From positions 248,001 to 312,000 of the forward strand of contig NZ_LVJN01000019.1 of assembly GCF_002109495.1 (NCBI RefSeq): DNA of 64,000 nucleotides, written 5' to 3'. The position numbers were made by a program, and so were the translations under genes. The stretch comes from Magnetofaba australis IT-1. Lineage in GTDB: Bacteria > Pseudomonadota > Magnetococcia > Magnetococcales > Magnetococcaceae. The notes under the pieces were generated by a model that saw only the letters and a program-made list of their open reading frames with translations, was not told the DNA's origin and ran no database searches. Positions 33,670 through 41,685 of this stretch are shown in pieces (position 1 is the first letter of the stretch; each line of letters starts with the position of its first letter).

Positions 33670-33732
33670 TGTTCAAACAGCCCCATCGTCTGCGCTTTAC
33701 GCGCGCCTGTCTGACCAACCAACACGCTGTCA

Positions 33733-34248
33733 TTACAGAATGCCGTTCTCCCGTTGCCACCAACGCACAAAGCCGACGATGTCATTGGCCTGCTGCATGG
33801 TGACCTTGGGTTGCGGCGGCATGTTGCCAAAGCGCCAATGGTGCGCGCGCACCCCGCGCCGCAGCGCCTGATGGAAGGCGTAGTCAGCATGGTGGCTGGG
33901 TTTGTAATAGTCGTGCACCAATGGCGGCCCGTGATCCGTCCCTTGCCCCCATTGACCATGACACTCCGCACACACCGACTGGAACGCCGTGACCCCGGCC
34001 TGATGCTCAGCAGGAACCGCTTGTGGCGGGGCCAATGCGATGGGGCTGGGACCCGCTGGTCCATGGGACATGGCGGTCATGGAGTCGCCCTGTTTTGGGG
34101 TCAGGGCGTTCATGGCGGCGACAAAGCCCACGATTCCCACTCCCACGCCAATGGCCTTCCAGTTTTTTTTCACGCGCGCGGTCAGGGACTCCGGCGCGGT
34201 GGGTTTGCGTTCACCGGGTTGCTTGCGCTTTCGCTTGTGTCGTTCCAA
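33733..34248 (-). CDS. Membrane-anchored c-type cytochrome
   Basis: The protein is 171 residues with TTG start after GGAGAAG. A basic N-terminus and one membrane anchor (AIGVGVGIVGFVAAMNAL) are followed by a single-heme cytochrome c domain with CAECH (heme-binding CxxCH) and a later Met (GNMPPQPKVT) as likely axial ligand. Faces the periplasm. It sits between copA and the HD-GYP gene and may pass electrons for copper or thiol oxidation; the electron partner is not visible. Confidence 0.88.
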   Translation of the reverse strand: MERHKRKRKQPGERKPTAPESLTARVKKNWKAIGVGVGIVGFVAAMNALTPKQGDSMTAMSHGPAGPSPIALAPPQAVPAEHQAGVTAFQSVCAECHGQWGQGTDHGPPLVHDYYKPSHHADYAFHQALRRGVRAHHWRFGNMPPQPKVTMQQANDIVGFVRWWQRENGIL

Positions 34249-34266
34249 GATCTTCTCCGTTTGTTG

Positions 34267-36702
34267 TCATTGCAGTTTGGCGTGGCGCAGGCGCAGCGCA
34301 TTACTCACCACCGTCACGCTGGAGAGCCCCATGGCCGCCGCCGCAAAAATCGGCGACAGCAGCACCCCGAACAGTGGGAACCACACCCCCGCCGCCAGAG
34401 GAATCAGCACAATGTTGTAGGCAAACGCCCAGAACAGGTTCTGTTTGATGTTGGCCATGGTGGCGCGCGATAGTTGAATCGCGGTGGCCACGCCACGGGG
34501 ATCGCCGGACATGAGCGTGATGTCGGCGGCCTCCATGGCCACATCCGCGCCGGCGCCGATGGCCATGCCCACATCAGCGCGGGCCAACGCCGGGGCGTCA
34601 TTGACGCCGTCGCCGACCATGGCCACGCGCTTGCCGGCTTCTTGGAGACGTTGAATCTCCTCGAATTTATTGGCGGGCAACACCTCGGCCAACACCCGTT
34701 CTATACCCAGTTGCGCGGCGATGGCCTGGGCGGTGCGTTGGTTGTCTCCAGTAAGCAGCGCCACCTCCACGCCCAGAGCGCGCAAGCGGTCGATCGCCTC
34801 CCGGCTTTCGGGCTTGACCACATCGGCCACCGCCAGCACTCCCGCCAACTGGCCATCCACCGCCGCCAGCATGGCGCTCTTGCCTTCCTGTTCCAGCGCC
34901 TCCAGAGTCGCCAGCGTCGTCTCTTCCAACGCCACGCCGGACTGCGCCATCAGGCGCCGGGTTCCCACCACCACGTCATGCCCCGCCACTCGGGCTTTGA
35001 TCCCCAAACCGGCCACGCCATCAAAGGTCTCGGGATCGCTCAGCTTAAGTCCCTGTTCGCGCGCATGGGCGACGATGGCTTCGGCAATGGGATGCTCTGA
35101 ACGCGCCTCGGCGCTGGCGATCAGCGCCAGATGCTCCCGCCCGCCGCTCCAATCGGTCATGTGCGGCTCTCCTCGGGTCAACGTGCCGGTTTTGTCGAAC
35201 ACCACCACATCCAACTTATGGGCGCTCTCCAGGGCTTCGCCGCCGCGGATCAGAACGCCACGCTCGGCGCCCTTGCCGGTTCCCACCATGATGGAGGTGG
35301 GGGTGGCCAACCCCAGGGCGCAGGGGCAGGCGATAATCAACACCGAGACGAAGTTCAACAGCGCATAGGTCAACGCCGGTTGCGGCCCGAACAGCCACCA
35401 TACAACGAAGGTCACGGCGGCCACGCCCATCACCACCGGCACAAACACCGCCGCGATTTTGTCCGCCAGCCGGGCGATGGGCGGCTTGGCTCCTTGCGCC
35501 TGCTGCACCATGTCCACAATGCGCGCCAGGGCGGTCTCCCGCCCCACCTTGGCAGCCTCAAATGTAAACGCCCCCGACTTGTTGAGAGCGCCGCCGATCA
35601 CCGTATCGCCTGCTCCCCGAGCGACCGGAATCGACTCCCCGGTCAGCAGGGACTCATCCAACGTCGATTGCCCCTCCAGGATCACCCCATCCACCGGGAT
35701 CTTCTCCCCGGGGCGCACCACCACATGGTCACCGACCGCCACCTCGGCCAACGGGATGTCCCGTTCCTCTCCATCGCGAATCACCCGCGCGGTTTTGGGA
35801 GCCAATCCCATGAGCTTGCGGATCGCCTGGGAGGTGCGTCCCTTGGCCCGCAACTCCAGAAAGCGGCCCAACAGAATCAGCACGATGATGGCCCCGGAGG
35901 TGTCGAAGTAGACCTCTGCGGCCACGCCTGGCGCGACAAACAGTTGCGGGGCCAACAGCACCAGCAGGGAGTAGAGAAAGGCGCTGAAGGTGCCGACCGT
36001 AACCAGCGTGTGCATATTGGCGGCGCCATGGCGCGCGGTGGCCAGGGCGCTCTTGTGAAAATGCCAACCAACCCACAACTGCACCGGCGCAATGAGCAGG
36101 AACTGCAACCAGTGATTGTGGTTATCAGACAGGGTGGCGAGAGCGTCCAGCCCCAGATGATGCCAATGCACCAGGACAAAACAGGCCGCAACCAACACCG
36201 CACCCAACCGCAGACGCCGCAGGATGTCTCGATGTTCGCGCTCGCGTTCCTGTTCCGCCACATCCTCAGGTTCCGCATCGCCGCCGATGCGCGCCAATTG
36301 ATAGCCGGATCGGTTCACCGCATCACGCATCGCCTCAAATGAGACCACGCCGGGAATAAAACGCACCGTAGCGGTGAGGTTGGCCAGATTCACCTCCGCC
36401 GCGTTCACCCCTGGCAGCGCCGCCAGCGCCTTTTCCGTACGGCTGACGCAGGAGGCACAGGAAAGTCCCTGCACGGTAAATGTCTCCGTGGCGGTGGCCA
36501 CCGCATACCCCGCAGCCTCCACCGCTTCAACCAACTCTTGCACCGGGACGGAACCGGTGACCGTGGCTTTGGCGGTGGCCAGGTTGACGGCGGCCTGCTG
36601 AACCTTCGGCAGCCCCGCCAGCTTTTGTTCCACTCGGGTTGCGCAGGAGGCGCAGCTCATGCCGGAAATCGGTAGGGTCGTGGTGGCGGTCGTTTTGTCC
36701 AT
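34267..36702 (-). CDS. copA: Copper-exporting P1B-type ATPase
   Basis: The protein is 811 residues from ATG 36702, with GGGAGGA upstream. Two N-terminal HMA domains carry the copper sites GMSCASC (15-20) and GLSCASC (about 85). The transmembrane CPC motif lies in IIACPCALGLATP, the phosphorylation site is DKTGTLTRG, and the hinge is GDGVNDAPALARADVGMAIG. All catalytic residues are intact and the length is normal. Exports Cu(I) from cytoplasm to periplasm. Central gene of the copper set, with the cytochrome gene 18 bases downstream. Confidence 0.95.
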   Translation of the reverse strand: MDKTTATTTLPISGMSCASCATRVEQKLAGLPKVQQAAVNLATAKATVTGSVPVQELVEAVEAAGYAVATATETFTVQGLSCASCVSRTEKALAALPGVNAAEVNLANLTATVRFIPGVVSFEAMRDAVNRSGYQLARIGGDAEPEDVAEQEREREHRDILRRLRLGAVLVAACFVLVHWHHLGLDALATLSDNHNHWLQFLLIAPVQLWVGWHFHKSALATARHGAANMHTLVTVGTFSAFLYSLLVLLAPQLFVAPGVAAEVYFDTSGAIIVLILLGRFLELRAKGRTSQAIRKLMGLAPKTARVIRDGEERDIPLAEVAVGDHVVVRPGEKIPVDGVILEGQSTLDESLLTGESIPVARGAGDTVIGGALNKSGAFTFEAAKVGRETALARIVDMVQQAQGAKPPIARLADKIAAVFVPVVMGVAAVTFVVWWLFGPQPALTYALLNFVSVLIIACPCALGLATPTSIMVGTGKGAERGVLIRGGEALESAHKLDVVVFDKTGTLTRGEPHMTDWSGGREHLALIASAEARSEHPIAEAIVAHAREQGLKLSDPETFDGVAGLGIKARVAGHDVVVGTRRLMAQSGVALEETTLATLEALEQEGKSAMLAAVDGQLAGVLAVADVVKPESREAIDRLRALGVEVALLTGDNQRTAQAIAAQLGIERVLAEVLPANKFEEIQRLQEAGKRVAMVGDGVNDAPALARADVGMAIGAGADVAMEAADITLMSGDPRGVATAIQLSRATMANIKQNLFWAFAYNIVLIPLAAGVWFPLFGVLLSPIFAAAAMGLSSVTVVSNALRLRHAKLQ

Positions 36703-36822
36703 GGAGAAGATCCTCCCGGAGAACAATCAGATTATCATAATCGTCATCGCAGCTTGCGGATGTCGAAAGTCCCTATTGGCGATGCTGTCGGGAACGTCTG
36801 GATATGACGCCCATAACCAGAT

Positions 36823-37269
36823 TTACCCCACGACGCCAATGATGGTTGGGCGCGAACGGGAATCTCGGCGCATGCGCCGATCGTGGCGTCGCAACCACAG
36901 AAAGCTCCCCGCCATGCCCGCAACTCCGGCCAGAGCCGTGATCAGCGCGCCCCGATCAATCGAATTGTCGGCGCCCAACCAAGCGTTCGCCAACAACGCA
37001 GTCGTCAGGAAAGCCGCCACCGGCAGGATGTAGACCAGGAAAGCCGACTTCAGAACTTGCCGTTCAGACAGCGCCAGCACCACCCGGCGTCCCTGCGGAA
37101 TCCGTTTGGGGTTATTGGCTTGCAACAGAATCCCCTGCTGGCCTTGGCCACAGGATTGGCCTTCGCACCTTGTGCGGGATTGACAACTGGAACAAGCCGT
37201 TTGCCGTCCTGCTGTGACCGTGGCCACATCACCTTGCGTTGCGATGAGCAAGACTTCCTTGCAAAACAT
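36823..37269 (-). CDS. RseC/MucC-type membrane protein with Cys cluster
   Basis: The protein is 148 residues; ATG 37269 is preceded by GGAAGGAGG. The N-terminal soluble part carries the Cys cluster CSSCQSRTRCEGQSCGQ, as in RseC proteins. Two membrane helices (SAFLVYILPVAAFLTTALLANAW, GALITALAGVAGMAGSFLWL) follow, then a basic tail. RseC-like proteins belong to Rnf/SoxR-reducing or envelope-stress systems. In this copper context a role in redox or metal handling is plausible but unproven. Confidence 0.8.
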   Translation of the reverse strand: MFCKEVLLIATQGDVATVTAGRQTACSSCQSRTRCEGQSCGQGQQGILLQANNPKRIPQGRRVVLALSERQVLKSAFLVYILPVAAFLTTALLANAWLGADNSIDRGALITALAGVAGMAGSFLWLRRHDRRMRRDSRSRPTIIGVVG

Positions 37270-37330
37270 GGCGTCCTCCTTCCCGTTATGCTGTGCTGGG
37301 CGACAGTCCTCTACGCAGGCTGTCCCTTGA

Positions 37331-37561
37331 TTATGATTTACGAATCTCCGCCAGATTGCGTTGATGCTCTTCACGTCTGTGCGCACAGCGGGCATAGCTC
37401 TGTTGCAACAACGCACGCGTTGTTTGGGTGCGCGTATCGTCCCGCTCGGTAAACCTTTTGATCGCCCAGGCCAGAAGCAGAAGGGGCAGCAGCCAAACCA
37501 GGATCATGCCCAAACCGCCGAACACGCCGTGTCCCAAACCAAACCCCAATCCGTTCATCAT
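37331..37561 (-). CDS. Small membrane protein with SHOCT-like tail
   Basis: The protein is 76 residues. The start codon (two adjacent ATGs, 37558-37561) overlaps the stop of the DUF302 gene as ATGA. A Gly-rich N-terminus and one hydrophobic helix (MILVWLLPLLLLAWAI) are followed by a short tail (ALLQQSYARCAHRREEHQRNLAEI) shaped like a SHOCT motif. Such small proteins are common in metal-resistance operons. Function unknown. Confidence 0.72.
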   Translation of the reverse strand: MMNGLGFGLGHGVFGGLGMILVWLLPLLLLAWAIKRFTERDDTRTQTTRALLQQSYARCAHRREEHQRNLAEIRKS

Positions 37562-37995
37562 GATCTCTCCTCCAGCTCTGTCCCCGCTTCCCTGCGAGAT
37601 GCGATCGCCGCCAACGCACGCGTTAATCTTTCCGCCGCCTCGCGCGCCACCTCGGCGATGGCGGGGTCATGGAGCAATCGGGTCATCGCCAGGGGATCCA
37701 TGGCGGCCACTTCCACCCCATGCTCCGGTAGCTCCCGCACCACCACGTTGCAGGGCAGCAGCGTCGCCACGTCTGGTGCGGCGCTTAAAGCCCGATGCGC
37801 CAGTGGCGGATTGCAGGCGCCGAGTATCACCGTCGGCGGGTGCGCCACATCCAACTTCTTCTTTAGCGTGGCCTGGACGTCGATCTCTGTGAGGGTGCCA
37901 AACCCCTGTTCCGCCAGCGCAGCGCGGGTTGCGCGCAACGCGCTGTCGAATGTGCCGGGAAATGTCGCATTCAAAGTGATGCCAGTGTCCGTCAT
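37558..37995 (-). CDS. DUF302 protein
   Basis: The protein is 145 residues from ATG 37995. It shows the DUF302 pattern (FDSALRATRAALAEQGFGTLTEIDVQATLKKKL in two stretches, ILGACNPPLAHRAL, LLPCNVVVRE) with two conserved cysteines. No signal peptide, so cytoplasmic. DUF302 genes recur in copper and sulfur-oxidation clusters; the biochemical role is not established. Coupled to the SHOCT gene downstream and 22 bases after the HMA gene. Confidence 0.85.
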   Translation of the reverse strand: MTDTGITLNATFPGTFDSALRATRAALAEQGFGTLTEIDVQATLKKKLDVAHPPTVILGACNPPLAHRALSAAPDVATLLPCNVVVRELPEHGVEVAAMDPLAMTRLLHDPAIAEVAREAAERLTRALAAIASRREAGTELEERS

Positions 37996-38017
37996 GATCG
38001 CCTCCAGTACGGTGTAT

Positions 38018-38359
38018 TCAGGCCCCCACCGGGGGTTTGCTACAGCAGTGACCGACGTGCTTGAGGTTGTCCACTTCGTTCTGTTCGGTAAAGCGCGTCC
38101 AGTCGCGTTTTTTGCGCGCAATAAAGCCATCGTCGGGCGGATAACCGATCTCCGACAGCAGCGCCTCCACCTCTTCAAAGCGTGTCTGGTTCAGATCGTA
38201 GGAGATCTCCACCAGACCCTTTTCCCACTGCGCCTTCACCGTGGACACCCCGTCCAGAGCCGACAGCCCTTCGGCGATGATGTTTTCACACTCCGGGCAA
38301 ACCATCTCCAAAACTGTCAGGGTTCGCGTGACGATGTGCGGTTCGTGTCGTGTGGTCAT
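38018..38359 (-). CDS. HMA-domain metal-binding protein with extra C-terminal cysteines
   Basis: The protein is 113 residues; ATG 38359 follows GGGAGAAG. An HMA/CopZ-like fold with the metal motif MVCPECENII (CxxC, about 19-25) and the typical GVSTVKAQWEKGLVEISYD strands. A C-terminal extension of about 45 residues ends in GHCC, giving a second possible metal or thiol site not found in ordinary CopZ. Likely a cytoplasmic copper chaperone or sensor-like carrier for the CopA in the same set. Confidence 0.82.
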   Translation of the reverse strand: MTTRHEPHIVTRTLTVLEMVCPECENIIAEGLSALDGVSTVKAQWEKGLVEISYDLNQTRFEEVEALLSEIGYPPDDGFIARKKRDWTRFTEQNEVDNLKHVGHCCSKPPVGA

Positions 38360-38402
38360 AGCGCTTCTCCCTTGAGTTTGGGATCGTGCAGTGTGCCGTT
38401 GG

Positions 38403-38978
38403 TTACTGAGCGTTCATGTAGCCGCCGTGGAACCAAACGCTCCCTTGGTCGAACTGCGTCCGTTGGGTCGGCGTCAGGGTTTGGCGCAGCGTGCGCGTGG
38501 CCGTCAGCAGCGTGCGTTGGCGCGGCAGCATCTGCTCCATCAACGCGATGTGCGCTTCACTGCGTTCGTAGCCGCTGATCGAGGGGTCATGCATCTGCGC
38601 GAACATGGCGCTATGGGTGGCGGTGACGTCGGTCAGCGCGTCAACGTAGGCCGTCCAGGGCTTCTCCTGATCCGCAGTGATCTGCAAACGCTGCTTGAAC
38701 TCGGTCAGATAAAGCGTTTGCGCCTCCTCATCCTGGAACATCATGCCGCCCATGCCTTGCTGGCCCATCATCATGCCCGGGCCCCTCATGCCCGTTTGAC
38801 CACCCATCATCCCCGGTCCACCCATGCCCGTTTGGCCACCCATCATCCCCGGATAGCCGCCGTTGCCCATACCGAAACCGGGACCATGGGCGTAACCATT
38901 AATGGCGACCACAGCGACGCTTGCCGCCAGAGCCAAACCGGCCGCCACACTCAGAAGACCACTGCGTTTCGTGTTCAT
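38403..38978 (-). CDS. Met-rich periplasmic Spy/CpxP-like protein
   Basis: The protein is 191 residues; ATG 38978 has AGGAG upstream. A signal peptide (LLSVAAGLALAASVAVVAI) is followed by a Met/Gly-rich tract with the repeated pattern PGMMGGQTGM, then a helical Spy-like part ending in LTPTQRTQFDQG (LTxxQ motif). The Met-rich repeats suit Cu(I) binding in the periplasm. Chaperone or copper-buffer role inferred. First gene of the - strand set, divergent from the two-component system. Confidence 0.82.
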   Translation of the reverse strand: MNTKRSGLLSVAAGLALAASVAVVAINGYAHGPGFGMGNGGYPGMMGGQTGMGGPGMMGGQTGMRGPGMMMGQQGMGGMMFQDEEAQTLYLTEFKQRLQITADQEKPWTAYVDALTDVTATHSAMFAQMHDPSISGYERSEAHIALMEQMLPRQRTLLTATRTLRQTLTPTQRTQFDQGSVWFHGGYMNAQ

Positions 38979-39444
38979 GACTCACTCCTATTAAGGGGTC
39001 GAGAGCGGTCCTCCAAACGGAGTGATCCAACTCTTCTCTCGAACCATTGCGCCAATGGCTTGCCTCACAAGCCGGTTCCTTAAAGAATGGGCGATGCCGG
39101 GGGCCGTGGAAGCGGATCGGTTGGGAGGGGGATCAATGTGACCGACCCGCGCTCTCCGGCATCGCCATGAAGGTCATAATCAATTGGCCTTTGTTGGAAA
39201 CCATGATGCCGAAAAGAGGCTGAAAATAAAATTATTTTAATGTAATTTATCAATGACTTGACTGTTTTTCTGTTCGCATTGTATTGGACTTTCCCGCGAC
39301 TGTTGCACCGCGCTGGAAAACCCAATATCAGTCGCAGTCTGGTCGCCGTTTGGCGCGTTTGTCACAATTAAGTCGCACTTTTTTTGCTTCACTGGATGCG
39401 GATATGCGCATCCTGAATGAAAATCGAGTAGAGAGAGGGGCGCC
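38979..39444. other. Divergent regulatory region of the copper set
   Basis: 466 bases between the Spy-like gene and the response-regulator gene. An AT-rich core holds the inverted repeat AAAATAA-AA-TTATTTT (39223-39238). It should hold both promoters and the regulator's binding sites, but I recognise no known cop box. Confidence 0.45.
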
Positions 39445-40176
39445 ATGTCGGATCAGGACCGAATTGTGGTGGTGGAGGACGATGATGAAATCCGCACGCT
39501 TCTGCGTGAGTATCTGTGCGAAAATCAGTGCCATGTGCGTGATTTTGCCGATGGTCAGGGGATGTGGGCGGCATTGCGGGAGGATGATCGCGTTGACGTG
39601 ATCGTGCTGGATCTGATGTTGCCTGGGGAGGATGGGCTGACCCTGTGCAAGCGCCTGAGTATTGATCCAGCCACCCAGGATATTCCCGTGATCATGCTCA
39701 CCGCCCGCCGCGGCGAAACCGACCGCATCATTGGTTTGGAGATGGGCGCCGACGACTATCTGACCAAACCGTTCAGCCCGCGCGAGCTGCTGGCGCGGAT
39801 TCACAGCGTGCTGCGCCGGTCGCGAGCCATGCCGCGTGACAACCACCCACGCGAGCCTCGGGAGTACCGCTTTGCTGGTTGGAAACTGGATGTGAAAGCG
39901 CAGCGCCTGACTTCGCCGGGCGGCGTGGACGTGACGCTAACCAGCGGCGAATTCATCATGCTGCTCGCCTTCCTCAAACACCCCAGCGAAGTGCTCAATC
40001 GCGACCAGATCATGGAGGCGTATCGCAACCGTGAGTCATCGATATTCGAACGCAGCATTGATGTGCAGGTGGGACGGGTGCGCCGTCGCTTGCAGGATGA
40101 CCCCAAGGAGCCGAAAATCATCAAGACCGTTTGGGGTAAAGGCTACATCCTTGACTGCCGGGTGGACGTCTCATGA
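39445..40176 (+). CDS. OmpR-family response regulator, likely copper-responsive
   Basis: The protein is 243 residues, with ATG after AGAGAGGGG. The receiver domain has EDDDE (11-15), the phospho-acceptor D56 (LDLMLPGEDG) and K108 (DYLTKPF). The C-terminal winged helix carries LTSGEFIMLLAFLKHPSEVLNRDQ and RSIDVQVGRVRRRL. Its stop overlaps the kinase start as ATGA. It probably controls the divergent copper genes; the assignment to copper is from gene position and from the sensor's composition. Confidence 0.92.
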   Translation: MSDQDRIVVVEDDDEIRTLLREYLCENQCHVRDFADGQGMWAALREDDRVDVIVLDLMLPGEDGLTLCKRLSIDPATQDIPVIMLTARRGETDRIIGLEMGADDYLTKPFSPRELLARIHSVLRRSRAMPRDNHPREPREYRFAGWKLDVKAQRLTSPGGVDVTLTSGEFIMLLAFLKHPSEVLNRDQIMEAYRNRESSIFERSIDVQVGRVRRRLQDDPKEPKIIKTVWGKGYILDCRVDVS

Positions 40177-41642
40177 AGTGGCTGCCATGGCCTCGTTCAC
40201 TGGCGGGACAGTTGGTGTGGATTCTGTTTGGCGGGGTCACCCTGGCGCTGATTTCCAGCGCCGCGATTCACCTGTATGACCGCAAGGAGGCGATGGTCAC
40301 CATGGGCGGCATTCAAGCGGCGCAACGCTTTGCCTCCATCGTGCACGTGTTGGATCCGTTGGCGCCTGCGGAACGGCTCAAAATCGTCGGCATTTTGAAT
40401 ACGCCTTTGCAATTCGTGCGCTTTTCCAATGATGCCGACCCGACGCGGGACCATGCGCAGATCAATGCCCACGCCGCTCACCTCAAAAGTCTGATGCAGC
40501 GCTATTTGGAGACGCGTTATCCGCTTCAGATCCAAATGGTCTCTCAGCCCGCAGCGCTACGGGGCGGACGCGGAGCGCAATCCGGCGAGCCTGCTCTCCA
40601 CCCCATGATGGAGGGGATGATGATGGGCAATCATGCCCCCGCCATGGGGATGCTCCATCCCATGAGCGCGTCACAATTCTCCTATATGGCCCGCACCCGG
40701 CTCAGCGATGGAACCTGGCTGGAATATCATAACCACTTGCCTGAGGAGGCTTTTGTCTGGCCCTGGCATCTGCTGTGGTCACTGTTGATCCTCATCGCGG
40801 TGGTCACGGCGCTCTCCTTCCTGGCGGTGCGGCTGGTGACGCGTCCGCTGGCCCGGCTGGCGGGCGCGGCTCGGGCGCTGGGGCATGATCTGCGTGGCGC
40901 GCCGATTGAAAAGTCCGGTTCCCGTGAGGTGCGCGCAGTGATTCAAGCCTTCAACGCCATGCAAGCGCGCATCATTCAACAGATCCAGGAGCGCAGCGCC
41001 ATGCTGGCTGCGATCTCGCATGACCTGCACACACCATTGACCCGCATGCGCCTGCGTGTGGAGATGCTGAATGACGACTCCACGCGCGGCGCCCTGTTGG
41101 CGAATCTGGCTGAAATGGAAGGGATGACAGCGTCCGCCATGGATTTTATTCAGGGCGCCGAAGGGATGGAGGAGGTGCGCCTGGCCGATATCCCTTCACT
41201 ATTGGAAGGGTTGGAGGAGAACTGGCGGGAGTTGGGCCATGATGTGGCGGTGGAATATGGGGAGATGGAGCCGTTCCCGTTGATGCAGCGAAGTTTCCGT
41301 CGAGCCATCTCCAACCTCATCCAGAATGCGGTCAAATACGGTCAACGCGCCCGGTTGAAAGCCACGATGCACCGCGATCGTCTACGGATAGCAGTGTCCG
41401 ACGATGGTCCGGGAATTCTCGAGGCGGAGATGGAGTCGGTGCTGCGCCCATTCAAACGATTGGACGCCTCCCGCAACAGTAAGACGGGTGGGAGCGGGTT
41501 GGGCCTCTCTATCGCTGACAGTATCATCCGCGCCCACGGTGGCGCGCTGCATCTGCGCAATCGGCCTGAGGGGGGATTGGAAGTGATTGTCACTATCGCC
41601 AAAAGCGATTTTCTGGCGGAGCCAGATCAGCATATCCGGTAG
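40173..41642 (+). CDS. Sensor histidine kinase with Met/His-rich periplasmic domain
   Basis: The protein is 489 residues. An N-terminal membrane helix (LAGQLVWILFGGVTLALISSA), then a periplasmic domain (about 35-200) with the Met/His cluster HPMMEGMMMGNHAPAMGM, a second helix (LLWSLLILIAVVTALSFLAV), HAMP, HisKA (ISHDLHTPLTRMRLR, His about 283) and HATPase (GSGLGLSIADSII). The Met/His tract is a plausible Cu(I)/Cu(II) or Ag site, paralleling the Met-rich Spy-like target gene. Works with the response regulator it overlaps. Confidence 0.92.
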   Translation: MKWLPWPRSLAGQLVWILFGGVTLALISSAAIHLYDRKEAMVTMGGIQAAQRFASIVHVLDPLAPAERLKIVGILNTPLQFVRFSNDADPTRDHAQINAHAAHLKSLMQRYLETRYPLQIQMVSQPAALRGGRGAQSGEPALHPMMEGMMMGNHAPAMGMLHPMSASQFSYMARTRLSDGTWLEYHNHLPEEAFVWPWHLLWSLLILIAVVTALSFLAVRLVTRPLARLAGAARALGHDLRGAPIEKSGSREVRAVIQAFNAMQARIIQQIQERSAMLAAISHDLHTPLTRMRLRVEMLNDDSTRGALLANLAEMEGMTASAMDFIQGAEGMEEVRLADIPSLLEGLEENWRELGHDVAVEYGEMEPFPLMQRSFRRAISNLIQNAVKYGQRARLKATMHRDRLRIAVSDDGPGILEAEMESVLRPFKRLDASRNSKTGGSGLGLSIADSIIRAHGGALHLRNRPEGGLEVIVTIAKSDFLAEPDQHIR

Positions 41643-41685
41643 AACTTTGAATGTTGCCGCGTCTCCTGACGCGGGTGGGCGCCAT

